Shown: positions 15,499-24,745, counted from the stretch's first letter. The stretch is 52,381 nt of DNA from JBLIRR01 sp049472395 (GCA_049472395.1 JBLIRR010000043.1:1-52381); one strand, 5' to 3'. Notes: generated by a model not told the origin, from the letters alone. Translations and numbers: made by a program.

Positions 15499-16158
15499 TG
15501 GCAGTATTTCACCATTGCTCAGTAATATCTATTTGCACTATACAATTGACCTGTGGTTTGAAAGAGCAGTAAAGCCAAGATTGAAAGGGAGAGCTTTCAT
15601 AGTTCGATTTGCGGATGACATGGTGATGGGATTTGAGATGCAAGAAGATGCGGAAAGAGTGATGCAGATATTGTCAAAGCGACTTGGAAAATTTAACCTC
15701 TCGCTTCATCTGAGAAAACTCGGTTAATACCTTTTGGTCGTCCTACGAATAAAGAGAAGAATAAACCGGGAACCTTTAATTTCCTGGGATTCACTCATTA
15801 TTGGGGAAAATCAAGGCGGGGTAACTGGGTTATTAAGCGGAAGACAGCCAAGGAGCGTTTTAATCGTGCTCTGAAGCAAATTGGGAAGTGGTGCCGAGAG
15901 AATCGGCATAATCCAATCGACGAACAGCACAAAACGCTTTGTCGTAAAATACAAGATCATTGTGCTTATTATGGGATTACGGGAAACGGGATCTGGTTGC
16001 AAAAGTATCGAGAGAAAGTGAAAAAGATATGGCAAAAATGGTTAGACCGACGAACCAGAAAATCTTCAATGACATGGGAAAAATTCAAATGTGTGTTGAC
16101 GTTTTATCCTCTCCCTCCTGCTAGAGTCGTACACTCCATTTACATAGCGAAGCCGTGA
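15499..16158 (+). pseudogene. Second group II intron reverse transcriptase, C-terminal half, degraded
   Basis: Starts directly after the element at GGSISPLLSNIYLHYTIDLW, the motif following PQ in the reverse transcriptase. It continues to FIVRFADDMVMGF with the catalytic FADD. A frameshift near 15,710 moves the frame to SSEKTRLIPFGRP, then TFNFLGFTHYWGKS, a basic maturase region and a Y-P-L-P-P-A-R end. It is a different lineage from the copy at 14,358 (FADD against YADD, different spacing and sequence), yet broken at the identical codon. Not functional. Confidence 0.85.
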
Positions 16159-16165
16159 CACCGAG

Positions 16166-16245
16166 GAACCGGGTGCGTTAATCGCGCTCGTCCGGGTCTG
16201 TGGGGGAGCCGTCTGGGTAACCAACGGCTCTACCATTAAATTTAT
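16166..16245 (+). ncRNA. Group II intron domain V/VI-like end
   Basis: GAACCGGGTGCG, loop TTAAT, CGCGCTCGTCCGGGTCTG folds as a domain V-like hairpin with a bulge. GGGGGAGCCGTCTGGGTAAC, then CAACGGCTCTACC, forms a domain VI-like hairpin ending in CTACC. It follows the plus-strand maturase remnant as expected for the intron 3' end. Confidence 0.55.
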
Positions 16246-16326
16246 ACCCCGTCCGCTTGCGGCTGGGCAGTTTCATGACTAAATAAATTGATCTACTTTA
16301 TTTCATACCTCAGAGTGATATTCATG

Positions 16327-17226
16327 TTAAGATTTTCGTTCGGCAAGCTTACTCCATAGTTTATGGAAAACAGAATTAGAGTGTTCATCAGGAGTTTTTT
16401 GCATTTTTTCGTCCTCTGGAGTTGACTGTTCGGCAGGAGAAGGCTGTTGTACCTCAGCCAACCTCCCTTCTCCAAGAAAATGAAAGACAGGTCCGTCGGC
16501 ACTTAATACCAATTCATCATTCTCATTAAGGGGGATTTCCTTTGTCACAGGCTGCTGATTTATAAAGATCGAGCCCTGTCCTCCCGTAAGGTCCTTCACC
16601 CAATAAGTATTCTCACTGAAAAGAATCTGTGCATGCTGATCTTTAATGAAGGGGCTATCAATGGGAAAATCACAGTGTGGATTTTTCCCAATAGTAATGG
16701 GAAGCTCATTAAAAGAGCGAAGCGTAGGACCATACTGTATGATGAGCGGCGCCTTGACTTTTTCCATTGATGGTGTGCAAAGATTTTCTGATCTATGCTG
16801 CTTTTTACACAATTCATTTGGGGGTGCCACTGGGGGTGCTGCGAAAGCCTCTCTCTCAACGGGTAAGGACTGCGGTATTTTACTCTCTTCTCGGACCTGC
16901 ACCTCCTTAATCTGGGTGAGAAAACTGACTTTCGGCCCTCCTTCCGCAAACATTAAGACATCTCCACTTTTAAGATAGGTCTCATTTACCCTTTTCCCAT
17001 TCACAAATGTGCCATTCGTACTATGATCAAGTAATTTAAACCGGTTTCCTTCTCTTATTATTTCAGCATGATTGCGGGAAATGGTAGTAAGATCGGTAGG
17101 AAAAAGAAGATGGCTTGATGGATGACGGCCAATGGTGATTACCGGTTCGGAAAGTTCTTGAATCACACCCTTTAAAGGGCCCTGAATATGAATAAGTTGG
17201 ATATTGATCTGTGGTGGCTGTTTCAT
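16327..17226 (-). CDS. Protein with two FHA domains, 299 aa
   Basis: The first FHA domain (about 29-97) has GRHPSS (33-38), SRNH (50-53) and NGT (71-73), the phosphothreonine-binding residues. The second (about 170-250) has IGKNPHCD and a degenerate QHAQI/GSIFIN set, so only the first clearly keeps binding capacity. A proline/glutamine-rich linker joins them. No signal peptide, so cytoplasmic. FHA proteins pair with Ser/Thr kinases; the kinase and PP2C genes are 5-7 kb away, so it is a plausible substrate reader there and for type VI secretion. Divergent from the gene at 17,395 with a shared 170-base promoter region. Confidence 0.85.
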   Translation of the reverse strand: MKQPPQINIQLIHIQGPLKGVIQELSEPVITIGRHPSSHLLFPTDLTTISRNHAEIIREGNRFKLLDHSTNGTFVNGKRVNETYLKSGDVLMFAEGGPKVSFLTQIKEVQVREESKIPQSLPVEREAFAAPPVAPPNELCKKQHRSENLCTPSMEKVKAPLIIQYGPTLRSFNELPITIGKNPHCDFPIDSPFIKDQHAQILFSENTYWVKDLTGGQGSIFINQQPVTKEIPLNENDELVLSADGPVFHFLGEGRLAEVQQPSPAEQSTPEDEKMQKTPDEHSNSVFHKLWSKLAERKS

Positions 17227-17301
17227 AAAAAAAATATAACAGAAATAAGGTTTTTTTTCAAGAAAGAGTAAGGAAAAACTTATGTCAACGCCAAATAATC
17301 A

Positions 17302-17330
17302 TTGACATAAAGTGCTAATTATGATAATTT
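17302..17330 (+). promoter_or_regulatory. Possible sigma-70 promoter
   Basis: TTGACA at 17,302-17,307, a perfect -35, with GATAAT (15-base spacing) or TAATTT (17-base spacing) as -10. It is the only good promoter pattern in the gap between the FHA gene and the CsgG-like gene and points at the latter. Confidence 0.4.
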
Positions 17331-17394
17331 AAATAATGCACTCAGAGAATAAGAGCATTTCACTTTAATCTTGCATGATTACATGGTAGAGAAA

Positions 17395-18327
17395 ATGAGA
17401 AGATTGTGGCTATCGATGTCTTTACCTCTCATGACACTCATAATCATTCTTGTCCCTTTATCCCGTGCGAAGCAAATTGTGACGGAAGAGGAGAGGGCAT
17501 GGGCAAAGAAAACGATTGAAAAAGAGAAGGGCATTGAATCCAAAAGCGCCCCTAATACTCTCGCTGTTCTCTATTTTGTAAATAAGACAGGACAGAAATC
17601 TTTAGACCCCATTCAGAAGGGCATTTCGCTCATGCTTATTTCTGATCTTTCTAAAATAAAGGGCATTCATGTAATAGAACGTGTGAAGCTTCAAGCGCTT
17701 ATGGAAGAGATTGATCTTAAAACTTCAGGCCTTGTTGATCCGGACACTGGCCCTCGATTGGGAAGACTGCTTAAAGCCAAATGGGTATTAGGTGGGTGGA
17801 TCGAGGAAAAGGAGCCATCTGTGCTTCAAATACAATCAAACTTTCTGGAGGTCCCCACTCACGCAATAGTAAAAAAGGCCTCATACGAAGGAACATTATC
17901 TGAGCTTTTTCGGATAGAGAAGGAGCTTCTTTTCGATATAATCAACCTTTTGAAGATTGAGCTTGCTCCTAGCGAAGAGGAGACATTGCGCAGACCTCTC
18001 TCTACGAATCCGGAAGCTATTATGGCATTGTTCAGGGCAGTCGAGGCGAGTGACCTCAAAGATTATAAAAGATCAACGGCCTTGTATAAAGAAGCATTAG
18101 GGGAAGATTCGGCAATGGATATTGCGCAAGAGTCATTGCTGGAAATAGAAATTCATGATCCCTGGCAGAAAAAAAGCCGTAATTTGTTGCATACACTCAG
18201 AGATCGGACCTCACTTACAGATCAACTTGAGTTTGATGATTCCTTAGAAGAGGGACTCCCCTCAGAACCTGACAGTGTTATGCCAACGAATAAAGGGGGA
18301 TATTGGGAGACAGAAGTCGTGAAGTGA
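17395..18327 (+). CDS. CsgG/FlgO-like secreted protein, 310 aa
   Basis: I start at ATG 17,395, which gives a clean signal peptide (MRRLWLSMSLPLMTLIIILV onward); the frame is open 8 codons further up. The domain at about 55-200 has the CsgG/curli-assembly-like pattern: LAVLYFVNKTG, a helix, VIERVKLQALMEEI, SGLVDPDTGPRLGRLL and AKWVLGGW. A helical, acidic C-terminal part follows (TPR-like at about 210-260). It is likely periplasmic and membrane-associated. The barrel gene begins 62 bases downstream. The same domain recurs in the genes at 19,457 and 19,938. Confidence 0.75.
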   Translation: MRRLWLSMSLPLMTLIIILVPLSRAKQIVTEEERAWAKKTIEKEKGIESKSAPNTLAVLYFVNKTGQKSLDPIQKGISLMLISDLSKIKGIHVIERVKLQALMEEIDLKTSGLVDPDTGPRLGRLLKAKWVLGGWIEEKEPSVLQIQSNFLEVPTHAIVKKASYEGTLSELFRIEKELLFDIINLLKIELAPSEEETLRRPLSTNPEAIMALFRAVEASDLKDYKRSTALYKEALGEDSAMDIAQESLLEIEIHDPWQKKSRNLLHTLRDRTSLTDQLEFDDSLEEGLPSEPDSVMPTNKGGYWETEVVK

Positions 18328-18389
18328 GCGGATTTTCCTGCTAAGGAGATATAAGTTATTAATGGTAAGTTATTAAAGAGAGGAATAAT

Positions 18390-19448
18390 ATGGCGGGAGT
18401 AAAGAGTATAAGGCGGGCACTCATGCTCTTAGTGATTCTCTTCATGACTTTCGGGATAAGGGTAAACGTAGCAGCATATATGAAGGTTCACACCTCTCTC
18501 ATGTATCACTGGTGGGAGGGGAGTGAATCTGCGCAGGGAAGACAGGTTTATCTCCCCATACAGATAGTGGGTGAGCAGAGGAATTTTTTTTTTAGAATGC
18601 TCACCGGTTATGTCTCCACGAAAACCGAATCCCAGGAGCAGGAGGATCGCACGGTTACCGATATCCTTGATACAAAAGTAAATACTTCCTATGAAATCCT
18701 GGAAGTTATGCCTGTAGATATCATCCTCGGGCTTGATGTAAACCTCCCTACAGGCCGGACAGGCCTTGAGCCCAATCATCCCCTGCTGGACGCAGATCCG
18801 GACCTTCTCGCTATTAAGGGCCTTGGTGAAGGCGTTAACATCAATCCCACGATAACCTTTGCTACAGAATGGGGAAGATGGGTAGGGGGCTTAGGGTGCG
18901 GATATCTCTGGCGTGGAAAATATGATTACAGTAAAGAAATAAAAGAGTATGATCCTGGGGATATCATTAACCTTTCTGCTGAAATTCGCTATGATTATTC
19001 ATCCTATTGGGAGCCGCGGCTCTTTAGTGATTATGCATATTATTTCAGGGATACGATAGGAGTAAAGTCCTCCAGGGAGGGAAGCCTCTTTGTGGTCGGT
19101 CTAGGCCTTCACTATGATCAGCTCTCGTGGGACTCGGATATTAGCCTTCAGCGCCTCTTCAGGGAAAGGGGCGATATATCGGAGCACGAGAGCCCGGGTG
19201 ATGAATGGATCGGTGAGCTCTCTTACAATTATTCATTAAATGATAAGACCCGCCTCAAATCCTTCTTGGAACTATTATGGCATGAAGATACCGTTGATAA
19301 GAAGAAATATTCCCTCAAGGTCAGGATCACAAGATTGTTAAAAGCGCGCCTTGAGGCAGGAATCAATATGAAGGGATTTCTTATGCGCACAGAGGATGAG
19401 GACTTTAAAGGCTTTTCTTTAGGAGCTGATGTGGTGAAAGGATTTTAG
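18390..19448 (+). CDS. Outer-membrane beta-barrel protein, 352 aa
   Basis: Signal peptide (residues 1-29, ending NVAA-YM), then alternating hydrophobic/aromatic strands with polar turns: SLMYHWW, FFFRMLTGYV, YEILEVMPVDIILGLDVNLP and YDYSSYWEPRLFSDYAYYF. The last strand ends in ADVVKGF, with the C-terminal Phe preferred by the barrel assembly machinery. It resembles the 'transporter' or porin-like barrels of unknown cargo. Co-directional with the CsgG-like gene; the two may form an envelope export or sensing pair. Its stop is 8 bases from the convergent gene at 19,457. Confidence 0.7.
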   Translation: MAGVKSIRRALMLLVILFMTFGIRVNVAAYMKVHTSLMYHWWEGSESAQGRQVYLPIQIVGEQRNFFFRMLTGYVSTKTESQEQEDRTVTDILDTKVNTSYEILEVMPVDIILGLDVNLPTGRTGLEPNHPLLDADPDLLAIKGLGEGVNINPTITFATEWGRWVGGLGCGYLWRGKYDYSKEIKEYDPGDIINLSAEIRYDYSSYWEPRLFSDYAYYFRDTIGVKSSREGSLFVVGLGLHYDQLSWDSDISLQRLFRERGDISEHESPGDEWIGELSYNYSLNDKTRLKSFLELLWHEDTVDKKKYSLKVRITRLLKARLEAGINMKGFLMRTEDEDFKGFSLGADVVKGF

Positions 19449-19456
19449 TCCATTAC

Positions 19457-19951
19457 TTAATCAAGCAAGCCTAAGGCAGCCTCCCGTGCGGCCTCGAATA
19501 CCCCGGACATATCGGTTGCCGAGGTCATCTTTTGAGCTGTCTCGACTACTCTTCCCGTTTCCACCTCCACAAGCCGCAGATCTATACGGATCGTATTTTC
19601 TATCCTCAGGTAGCCGCCAAAGAGCATGTAGTGTGCCCCCACAAGCTTGCCAAGATGCAGGCGCGTGCTCTCATCAATAAGGGAAGATGTGCCAATCTGC
19701 AATTCCTCAAGGAAGATGATGAGGCGCTCTCTCTCAACCACTGAATAATCTTTTTCCTTCAGTCCCTGCATTATCTGGGCAGAGAGTAGCTCTCTCAGAT
19801 TAAAGGAGCCTCCTTCGGTGGGGCTTACATCATCAAGATCCCATACGGCAAATGTGGCTCTCTTATAAAGAGTGTGTCGCGAAGCGCAGCAGACAAAAAT
19901 CAGAATGAGGAGGATAAAGCAAGATCGCCTGAATTTTTCAGTTACCAACAC
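19457..19951 (-). CDS. Small CsgG/FlgO-like lipoprotein
   Basis: The frame opens at 20,035, but GTG 19,951 (or TTG 19,948) is the better start. GGGAGGAC precedes it, it overlaps the previous stop, and it yields a signal peptide ending LIFVCCAS, a probable lipid-attachment Cys. The body has FAVWDLDDV, a helix, VVERERLIIFLEELQIGTSS, HLGKLVGAHYMLFGGYLRI and DLRLVEVETGRVV, the CsgG/FlgO pattern of outer-membrane lipoproteins. Last gene of the coupled operon. Confidence 0.7.
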   Translation of the reverse strand: MLVTEKFRRSCFILLILIFVCCASRHTLYKRATFAVWDLDDVSPTEGGSFNLRELLSAQIMQGLKEKDYSVVERERLIIFLEELQIGTSSLIDESTRLHLGKLVGAHYMLFGGYLRIENTIRIDLRLVEVETGRVVETAQKMTSATDMSGVFEAAREAALGLLD

Positions 19952-21911
19952 GTCCTCCCAACACTGCCTCTTCAATCTGTTCACTGATCTTATCCTCGGT
20001 TTTAAGTTCTCTCCTCTGCTCGATAATCCGGGCATAGCATAGATCAGGCTCTACCTTTGAGATCTCAATGTGCCCTATTGGCGTGGGTGCTGTTTTCAAT
20101 ATCTTCCCCTTGAATTTAATAGGTTCCTTCTCTTCCAATACCTCGAATTTTGTGCCGAGCACAACCCCCTGTTTTGAGCCAAGATTTATAATGGCTTCAT
20201 CACCCTCCACCTGAACAATATAGCCTCGAAGAGGATAATGCGAAATAATATCTGTGAGGATTTCACGGTTAAGCTCCCGAAGCGCTTTCTGCAGGGAAGC
20301 GCCGGAGCTGAGTTTTCTCGTTATAACCTTGACAATGGCTGAAGTCTCACTATCGATGAGTCTGAGACTGAGTAAGGTTTCATTGGGTAAATGGTAAAGG
20401 GAGCCTGTTCCGATCAATTTAGCCGCCAGCACTCTGCCGAGCTTAAGAGCAGTCTCAGGATCTGCAAGGTCTGAGGAACCAAGATTCAACTCTTCAAGGA
20501 GTCTTTCCATGAGATATCGCTCCACTATACGGAGCCTTCCGGATGAGTTGAGATGATTGGCAAGCTCTGTGATCAGGATAAGGGAGAACCCATCCCTTTG
20601 GGAAAGTCCTCCAGTTTCTTGAAAATCTATAAAGGAAAGGATCATCGGACGGGATGTCCACTCATCTTTATCTTCCGCCCTCACCTCTGTCTTTTGGGTG
20701 CGGTAACGCTCTGCGAGCTCCTTGACCAGTTTGTCCACACGTTCCTTCCGCGCCGCATCTTTCTGTATCGCGAGTATTTCCTCTGCCCGTTTTGCAAGCG
20801 TTACAGCAAAGGTATCATCCTTCTCAAGGGAAAGGGCCTTGTGGTAAGACTTTAATGCATCATCCCATTTTCCCTCTTTTTCAAACGCTATACCCTTATT
20901 GGTGGTTGCCTCAATATAGTATGGATCAATGTTCACTGCCTTATCATAGAGCCTTTGGGCATTCTCATAGTTCCCCTCATTTGCATAGAGCCGGCCGAGT
21001 TGATTATATCCTACCCCTTGCTGGTACACCTCACTCTTCTTTTTGTCAATTGCCTTCTCGTAGGCTTCTTTTGCCTCCTCCTTTTTCCCTTGGGAATAAA
21101 GGATGTCCCCCTTTACCACATGCGCATAAGCCCGATCAGGAGCCTCCTTTTCAAGATCCTTTGCAAGCGTGAGGGCTTCTTCCACCTTTCCGCTCTTGGC
21201 GTATGTAGCGGTTAAGCCCTCTTTACCCAGAACTTCCCCCTCTTTGCTCTTTTTAGTCACCTCCTTGAAGACTTTCTCTGCCTCTTTCAGTTTCCCTTCC
21301 TTGAGGTGTGCGTATCCCTTGACAACCCTGGCCTTTACACTTTTCGGGTTCTTCTTGATCACCTTGTCACTGATAGCCTTTGCCAGCTCTGTCTTTCTCT
21401 GCTGCAAATTTCTTTCTGCAAGCCTGGTGAGCATCACCTCCGTTGATCTACCCCCACCCTGAAACACGTCGAGAATAGTAAGCCCTGGCCCAAGTGTATA
21501 AATAGTGGGAAGAATAAGTTGAGCATTATAGAGACTGCTCACCTTTGAATTGTCAAGGAACACGGGAAAACTAAGAGCGCTCTTTAAGACAAAGTCTGTA
21601 ACCTTATTCTCTGAAGAGCGGGTAATCGCCCACACACTGAGTGCGGTACCCTTATAACGTTTTGCCAAATCATCCAATGAGAGCAGCCCTTCCTGGCTGG
21701 GCCTCGATTCTATATCGAAAAAATAAAGGATGATCATAGGCTTATCCGTGAACTTTGCCAGATCATATCCCTTTCCTTGAAGATCCTCTATGGCGAAATG
21801 AGGGGCGGTTTGGCCCGCCATGAGCTGCGCGCCGCATCTTTTCCCTCCCCCTCCCACTATTGCCAGCAGGAGAATTACTAAAGAAGTTACATATTGTCTC
21901 ATTCTCTTCAT
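19938..21911 (-). CDS. Redoxin-like, TPR and CsgG-like fusion protein, 657 aa
   Basis: Start at ATG 21,911: GGAGGAAGG lies just before it, inside the five-codon longer frame. Order: signal peptide; peroxiredoxin/TlpA-like domain (FAIEDLQGKGYDLAKF...MIILYFFD) in which the usual Cys-x-x-Cys position reads SRPS, so it should not do redox chemistry; about six TPRs (residues 170-390); a CsgG-like domain (RLRIVERYLMERLLEELNLG, DPETALKLGRVLAAKLIGTG); and a C-terminal FlgT-like beta domain (DEAIINLGSKQGVVLGTKFEVL). Likely a periplasmic scaffold or sensor. 22 bases after the kinase stop. Confidence 0.8.
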   Translation of the reverse strand: MKRMRQYVTSLVILLLAIVGGGGKRCGAQLMAGQTAPHFAIEDLQGKGYDLAKFTDKPMIILYFFDIESRPSQEGLLSLDDLAKRYKGTALSVWAITRSSENKVTDFVLKSALSFPVFLDNSKVSSLYNAQLILPTIYTLGPGLTILDVFQGGGRSTEVMLTRLAERNLQQRKTELAKAISDKVIKKNPKSVKARVVKGYAHLKEGKLKEAEKVFKEVTKKSKEGEVLGKEGLTATYAKSGKVEEALTLAKDLEKEAPDRAYAHVVKGDILYSQGKKEEAKEAYEKAIDKKKSEVYQQGVGYNQLGRLYANEGNYENAQRLYDKAVNIDPYYIEATTNKGIAFEKEGKWDDALKSYHKALSLEKDDTFAVTLAKRAEEILAIQKDAARKERVDKLVKELAERYRTQKTEVRAEDKDEWTSRPMILSFIDFQETGGLSQRDGFSLILITELANHLNSSGRLRIVERYLMERLLEELNLGSSDLADPETALKLGRVLAAKLIGTGSLYHLPNETLLSLRLIDSETSAIVKVITRKLSSGASLQKALRELNREILTDIISHYPLRGYIVQVEGDEAIINLGSKQGVVLGTKFEVLEEKEPIKFKGKILKTAPTPIGHIEISKVEPDLCYARIIEQRRELKTEDKISEQIEEAVLGGRVGN

Positions 21912-21933
21912 TGAGCCTTCCTCCATTTAAATA

Positions 21934-23070
21934 TTATTCTTCATCGATCGGGATAAGCCGGACCGTGAGAGGTATTTCTCCCTCCTCTAATTGGACCTGG
22001 GCTTCCCAATCATAGTAATTGGATAAAACGAGCCTTACTTCATGTTTTCCTAAAGGGAGCTTAAGTTTAATCGGAGACTTCCCCTTAAAGGCCCCATCAA
22101 CGATTACCTGAGCCCCGCTTGGCATACTCTTCACATCCAGCATGGCTTTTGGTGTAAGTGATAGGTAAAGAAAGAAGCCGGCAATAACGCTCACGACAAC
22201 TAAAATGGCTCCCATTGATGCGAAAGAAAGAAGTCGTCTTCTCTTTACCTTTAAAGGTGCCTCGGCACTTAGACAGCTTTGCAGGCTCTCCACCAGCTCC
22301 CTGCCTGTCTGAAAACGCTTATCCGGATTCTTCTCAAGACATTTCATGATAGTATCGGAAAATCTTCGTGGTATCTCAGCCCTTTTCCTAATGGGCTCTA
22401 CTGGCCTCTCATCGGCTACTGCTTTGATAAGAGCAGCCAAGTTTTCACCCCGAAAGGGTCTGCTCCCTGTTGCCAGTTCATAAAGAATTGCCCCAAGAGA
22501 GAAAAGGTCACTGCGGCCATCAACAGGCTGCCCCATTGCCTGCTCAGGGGCCATATAGGCAGGGGTGCCGAGAATCTCTCCTGCTTGGGTCTGCTGGGGC
22601 GCTGCGGGATCTTCAATATGGGCGATACCAAAATCAGTAATCTTCACCCTGTCCCCATGCGAGATAATGATATTACTCGGTTTAATATCCCTGTGAATGA
22701 TCCCCCTCTGATGTGCATAATCGAGGGTTTCAGCAACTTGAATCCCTATATTCACCATCTGATCAAACCTTAATCTTTTCTCTTGCGCAAGCCTGTCCAA
22801 AGAGATGCCTGTGGCAAATTCCATAGTAATGTAAACCGTTCCACGGTCCTGGCCTACATCATACACCGTGACAATATCTTGATGGGAAAGCCGGCCAATT
22901 GCTTTTGCCTCCTTTAAAAATCTCTCCACAAAGGCTTCACTGGTCAATCTATCCTGTCGGAGGACTTTTAGAGCAACTTTCCTGTCAATATCAGGATCAT
23001 GGGCCTCATAGACAACTCCCATCGATCCCTTCCCGACTTCTTTTACTACCTCATAACGGCCATAGTTCAT
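21934..23070 (-). CDS. Transmembrane Hanks-type Ser/Thr kinase with PEGA domain, 378 aa
   Basis: Complete kinase domain at 6-262: glycine loop GKGSMG (13-18), Lys 35 in VALKVLR, HRDIKPSN (126-133, catalytic Asp 128), DFG (146-148) and YMAPEQ in the activation segment. A membrane segment at about 282-306 follows, then an external PEGA domain (SMPSGAQVIVDGAFKGKSP). So the sensor faces the periplasm and the kinase the cytoplasm. It overlaps the protease stop by 4 bases (ATGA). With the PP2C two genes upstream it forms a reversible phosphorylation pair, and the FHA protein is a likely reader. Confidence 0.92.
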   Translation of the reverse strand: MNYGRYEVVKEVGKGSMGVVYEAHDPDIDRKVALKVLRQDRLTSEAFVERFLKEAKAIGRLSHQDIVTVYDVGQDRGTVYITMEFATGISLDRLAQEKRLRFDQMVNIGIQVAETLDYAHQRGIIHRDIKPSNIIISHGDRVKITDFGIAHIEDPAAPQQTQAGEILGTPAYMAPEQAMGQPVDGRSDLFSLGAILYELATGSRPFRGENLAALIKAVADERPVEPIRKRAEIPRRFSDTIMKCLEKNPDKRFQTGRELVESLQSCLSAEAPLKVKRRRLLSFASMGAILVVVSVIAGFFLYLSLTPKAMLDVKSMPSGAQVIVDGAFKGKSPIKLKLPLGKHEVRLVLSNYYDWEAQVQLEEGEIPLTVRLIPIDEE

Positions 23071-24014
23071 TGTTTATTTATCTCCCTTAAAAAATCTGCA
23101 ATTGTCTCTATAGGAATTATAAAACCGATTGAATCTGTCCCCCGATATCTTCCCTTGACGATGCCCACAAGGTTTCCCTTTATATCAAAAACGGGACCTC
23201 CACTATGCCCTTGGAAAACTGTGATTTCGGCCTGCCAGAGGATCTGATCGTGAGCCTTTCGCGGTGGGCCACTAATCACGCCGGTATGGACAACAACGCT
23301 CTGATCATGGGAATAGGTGATGGAATAAACCTTCTCCTCCATCTGGAGAAGATTTCGAACCTTACGCAAGGACACCTCTCCATCAAACTGTGCATGAACC
23401 TTAATAAGGGCAAGATCCCTCCGGGAATCAAGGGAGAGCAAGCGCCCATCAGCCTGGGTGCCATCTGCCTTAATCACCCTCACCTCGTGAACATCCTGCA
23501 AATCATGGGCAGTAGAAAGGATCAACCCCTCCTTGTCTATCACGAAGCCTGAAAGCTGAATATCGTCTTTCCCTCCCCTTGCCTTTATGTATACCCCGTA
23601 TTTTTTGAGAGACATGACAATGTCCGGTATGTTCCGGGTAATCTCCTCCTTTTTGAAGGGAGAGCCAGAGGAATATGTATCAAGAAAAACCCATAAAGAT
23701 TCTACCTTCGCTTTATCCATAACCTCCTTTCGGGTGTAACAAGGCTGTATCTCTGTAGCGAGGGGCGAGTGGGGCCTTATGATAATTTCCCACTGCTCCT
23801 CCTCTTTGATCCCTATAAGCTTCAGCGTATCAGAGCCAAGAGAGAAGCGAGATACACGAAAGCCTTTTTCATTAAGCCAGGATGCTAATACGTGCTCTGA
23901 TTCAAACAGTGGATAGGGCCATAATCGATAATCATCACCTCCTCTGACAAGGAGAGGGGAAAGGGTGAGCAGGAGAGAGAGGAGGGTAACAATCACTGCT
24001 GTGTTTATCTTCAT
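23067..24014 (-). CDS. Secreted trypsin-like serine protease, 315 aa
   Basis: Signal peptide (1-25). An unassigned N-terminal domain (about 30-145) precedes a trypsin-fold domain with catalytic His 170 (LILSTAHDL), Asp 200 (DSRRDLALIKV) and Ser 271 (QGHSGGPVF). No PDZ domain follows, so it is shorter than DegP-type proteins and closer to stand-alone S1C-like proteases. Periplasmic or surface action is expected. Translationally coupled to both neighbours (4-base overlaps), implying fixed stoichiometry with the phosphatase and kinase. Confidence 0.87.
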   Translation of the reverse strand: MKINTAVIVTLLSLLLTLSPLLVRGGDDYRLWPYPLFESEHVLASWLNEKGFRVSRFSLGSDTLKLIGIKEEEQWEIIIRPHSPLATEIQPCYTRKEVMDKAKVESLWVFLDTYSSGSPFKKEEITRNIPDIVMSLKKYGVYIKARGGKDDIQLSGFVIDKEGLILSTAHDLQDVHEVRVIKADGTQADGRLLSLDSRRDLALIKVHAQFDGEVSLRKVRNLLQMEEKVYSITYSHDQSVVVHTGVISGPPRKAHDQILWQAEITVFQGHSGGPVFDIKGNLVGIVKGRYRGTDSIGFIIPIETIADFLREINKQ

Positions 24015-24745
24015 TCTGAAATTGGCACCTGGCAGAGGATGACGGTAATGTTATCCAACCCTCCTGCTGCCTTGGCGGCCTCGATAAGCTGCTCTGCTTT
24101 ACGCGCAAGGGCATCATGCATGCTGAGGATTCGGGTAATGGAGGCCTCATCCACCATATCGGTAAGACCATCTGAGCAAAGGAGAAAAATATCACCAGGC
24201 ATAATTTCCCCTCGTATAAGATCAATCTCCAGTTTCTCACACACTCCTACTGCTCTGAGAATAATATTCCGCAAACGATGCTTTTTCGCCTCCATCGAGG
24301 TGATTATCCCTTTATTCATCTGCTCCTGGACGAGCGAGTGATCATTGGTAAGCTGCCTCAGGGTATCTCTCAGAAGATAGGTACGGCTGTCACCCACATG
24401 CCCGAGCACGATATGGCGATTATAGAAGGCTAAAAGCTCTGCAGTGCACCCCATTCCCCGGCGCTCCGAATTCTCCTTTCCATTCATCCGAATTCTTTCA
24501 TTCGCCATCATGAAAACCGTGTACACGGCTTCAATTATCTCCCGCTCGCACCTTTCCCCCTCTTTCATCTTCGAGAATACCTCAAGTGCGGTTTCAACAA
24601 AGATACGGCTGGCTATCTCTCCGCACGCAGCTCCTCCCATCCCGTCTGCCAATGCACAAAAGCCGGATTCCGGCTGGATGATAAAGGCATCCTCATTATT
24701 GCATCGCCTAAGACCTGCATCTGATTTGCCCGATAGAATCATCAT
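24011..24745 (-). CDS. PP2C-family Ser/Thr phosphatase, 244 aa
   Basis: Metal-binding motifs in order: SDAGLRRCNNEDAF (8-21), LADGMGGAACGE (32-43), LGHVGDSRTYLL, FLLCSDGLTDMV and GGLDNITVILCQV near the end. The length is that of stand-alone bacterial Stp/PppA enzymes. It should reverse phosphorylation by the kinase encoded two genes downstream. Cytoplasmic. The start overlaps the stop of the giant repeat protein by 4 bases. Confidence 0.93.
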   Translation of the reverse strand: MMILSGKSDAGLRRCNNEDAFIIQPESGFCALADGMGGAACGEIASRIFVETALEVFSKMKEGERCEREIIEAVYTVFMMANERIRMNGKENSERRGMGCTAELLAFYNRHIVLGHVGDSRTYLLRDTLRQLTNDHSLVQEQMNKGIITSMEAKKHRLRNIILRAVGVCEKLEIDLIRGEIMPGDIFLLCSDGLTDMVDEASITRILSMHDALARKAEQLIEAAKAAGGLDNITVILCQVPISE

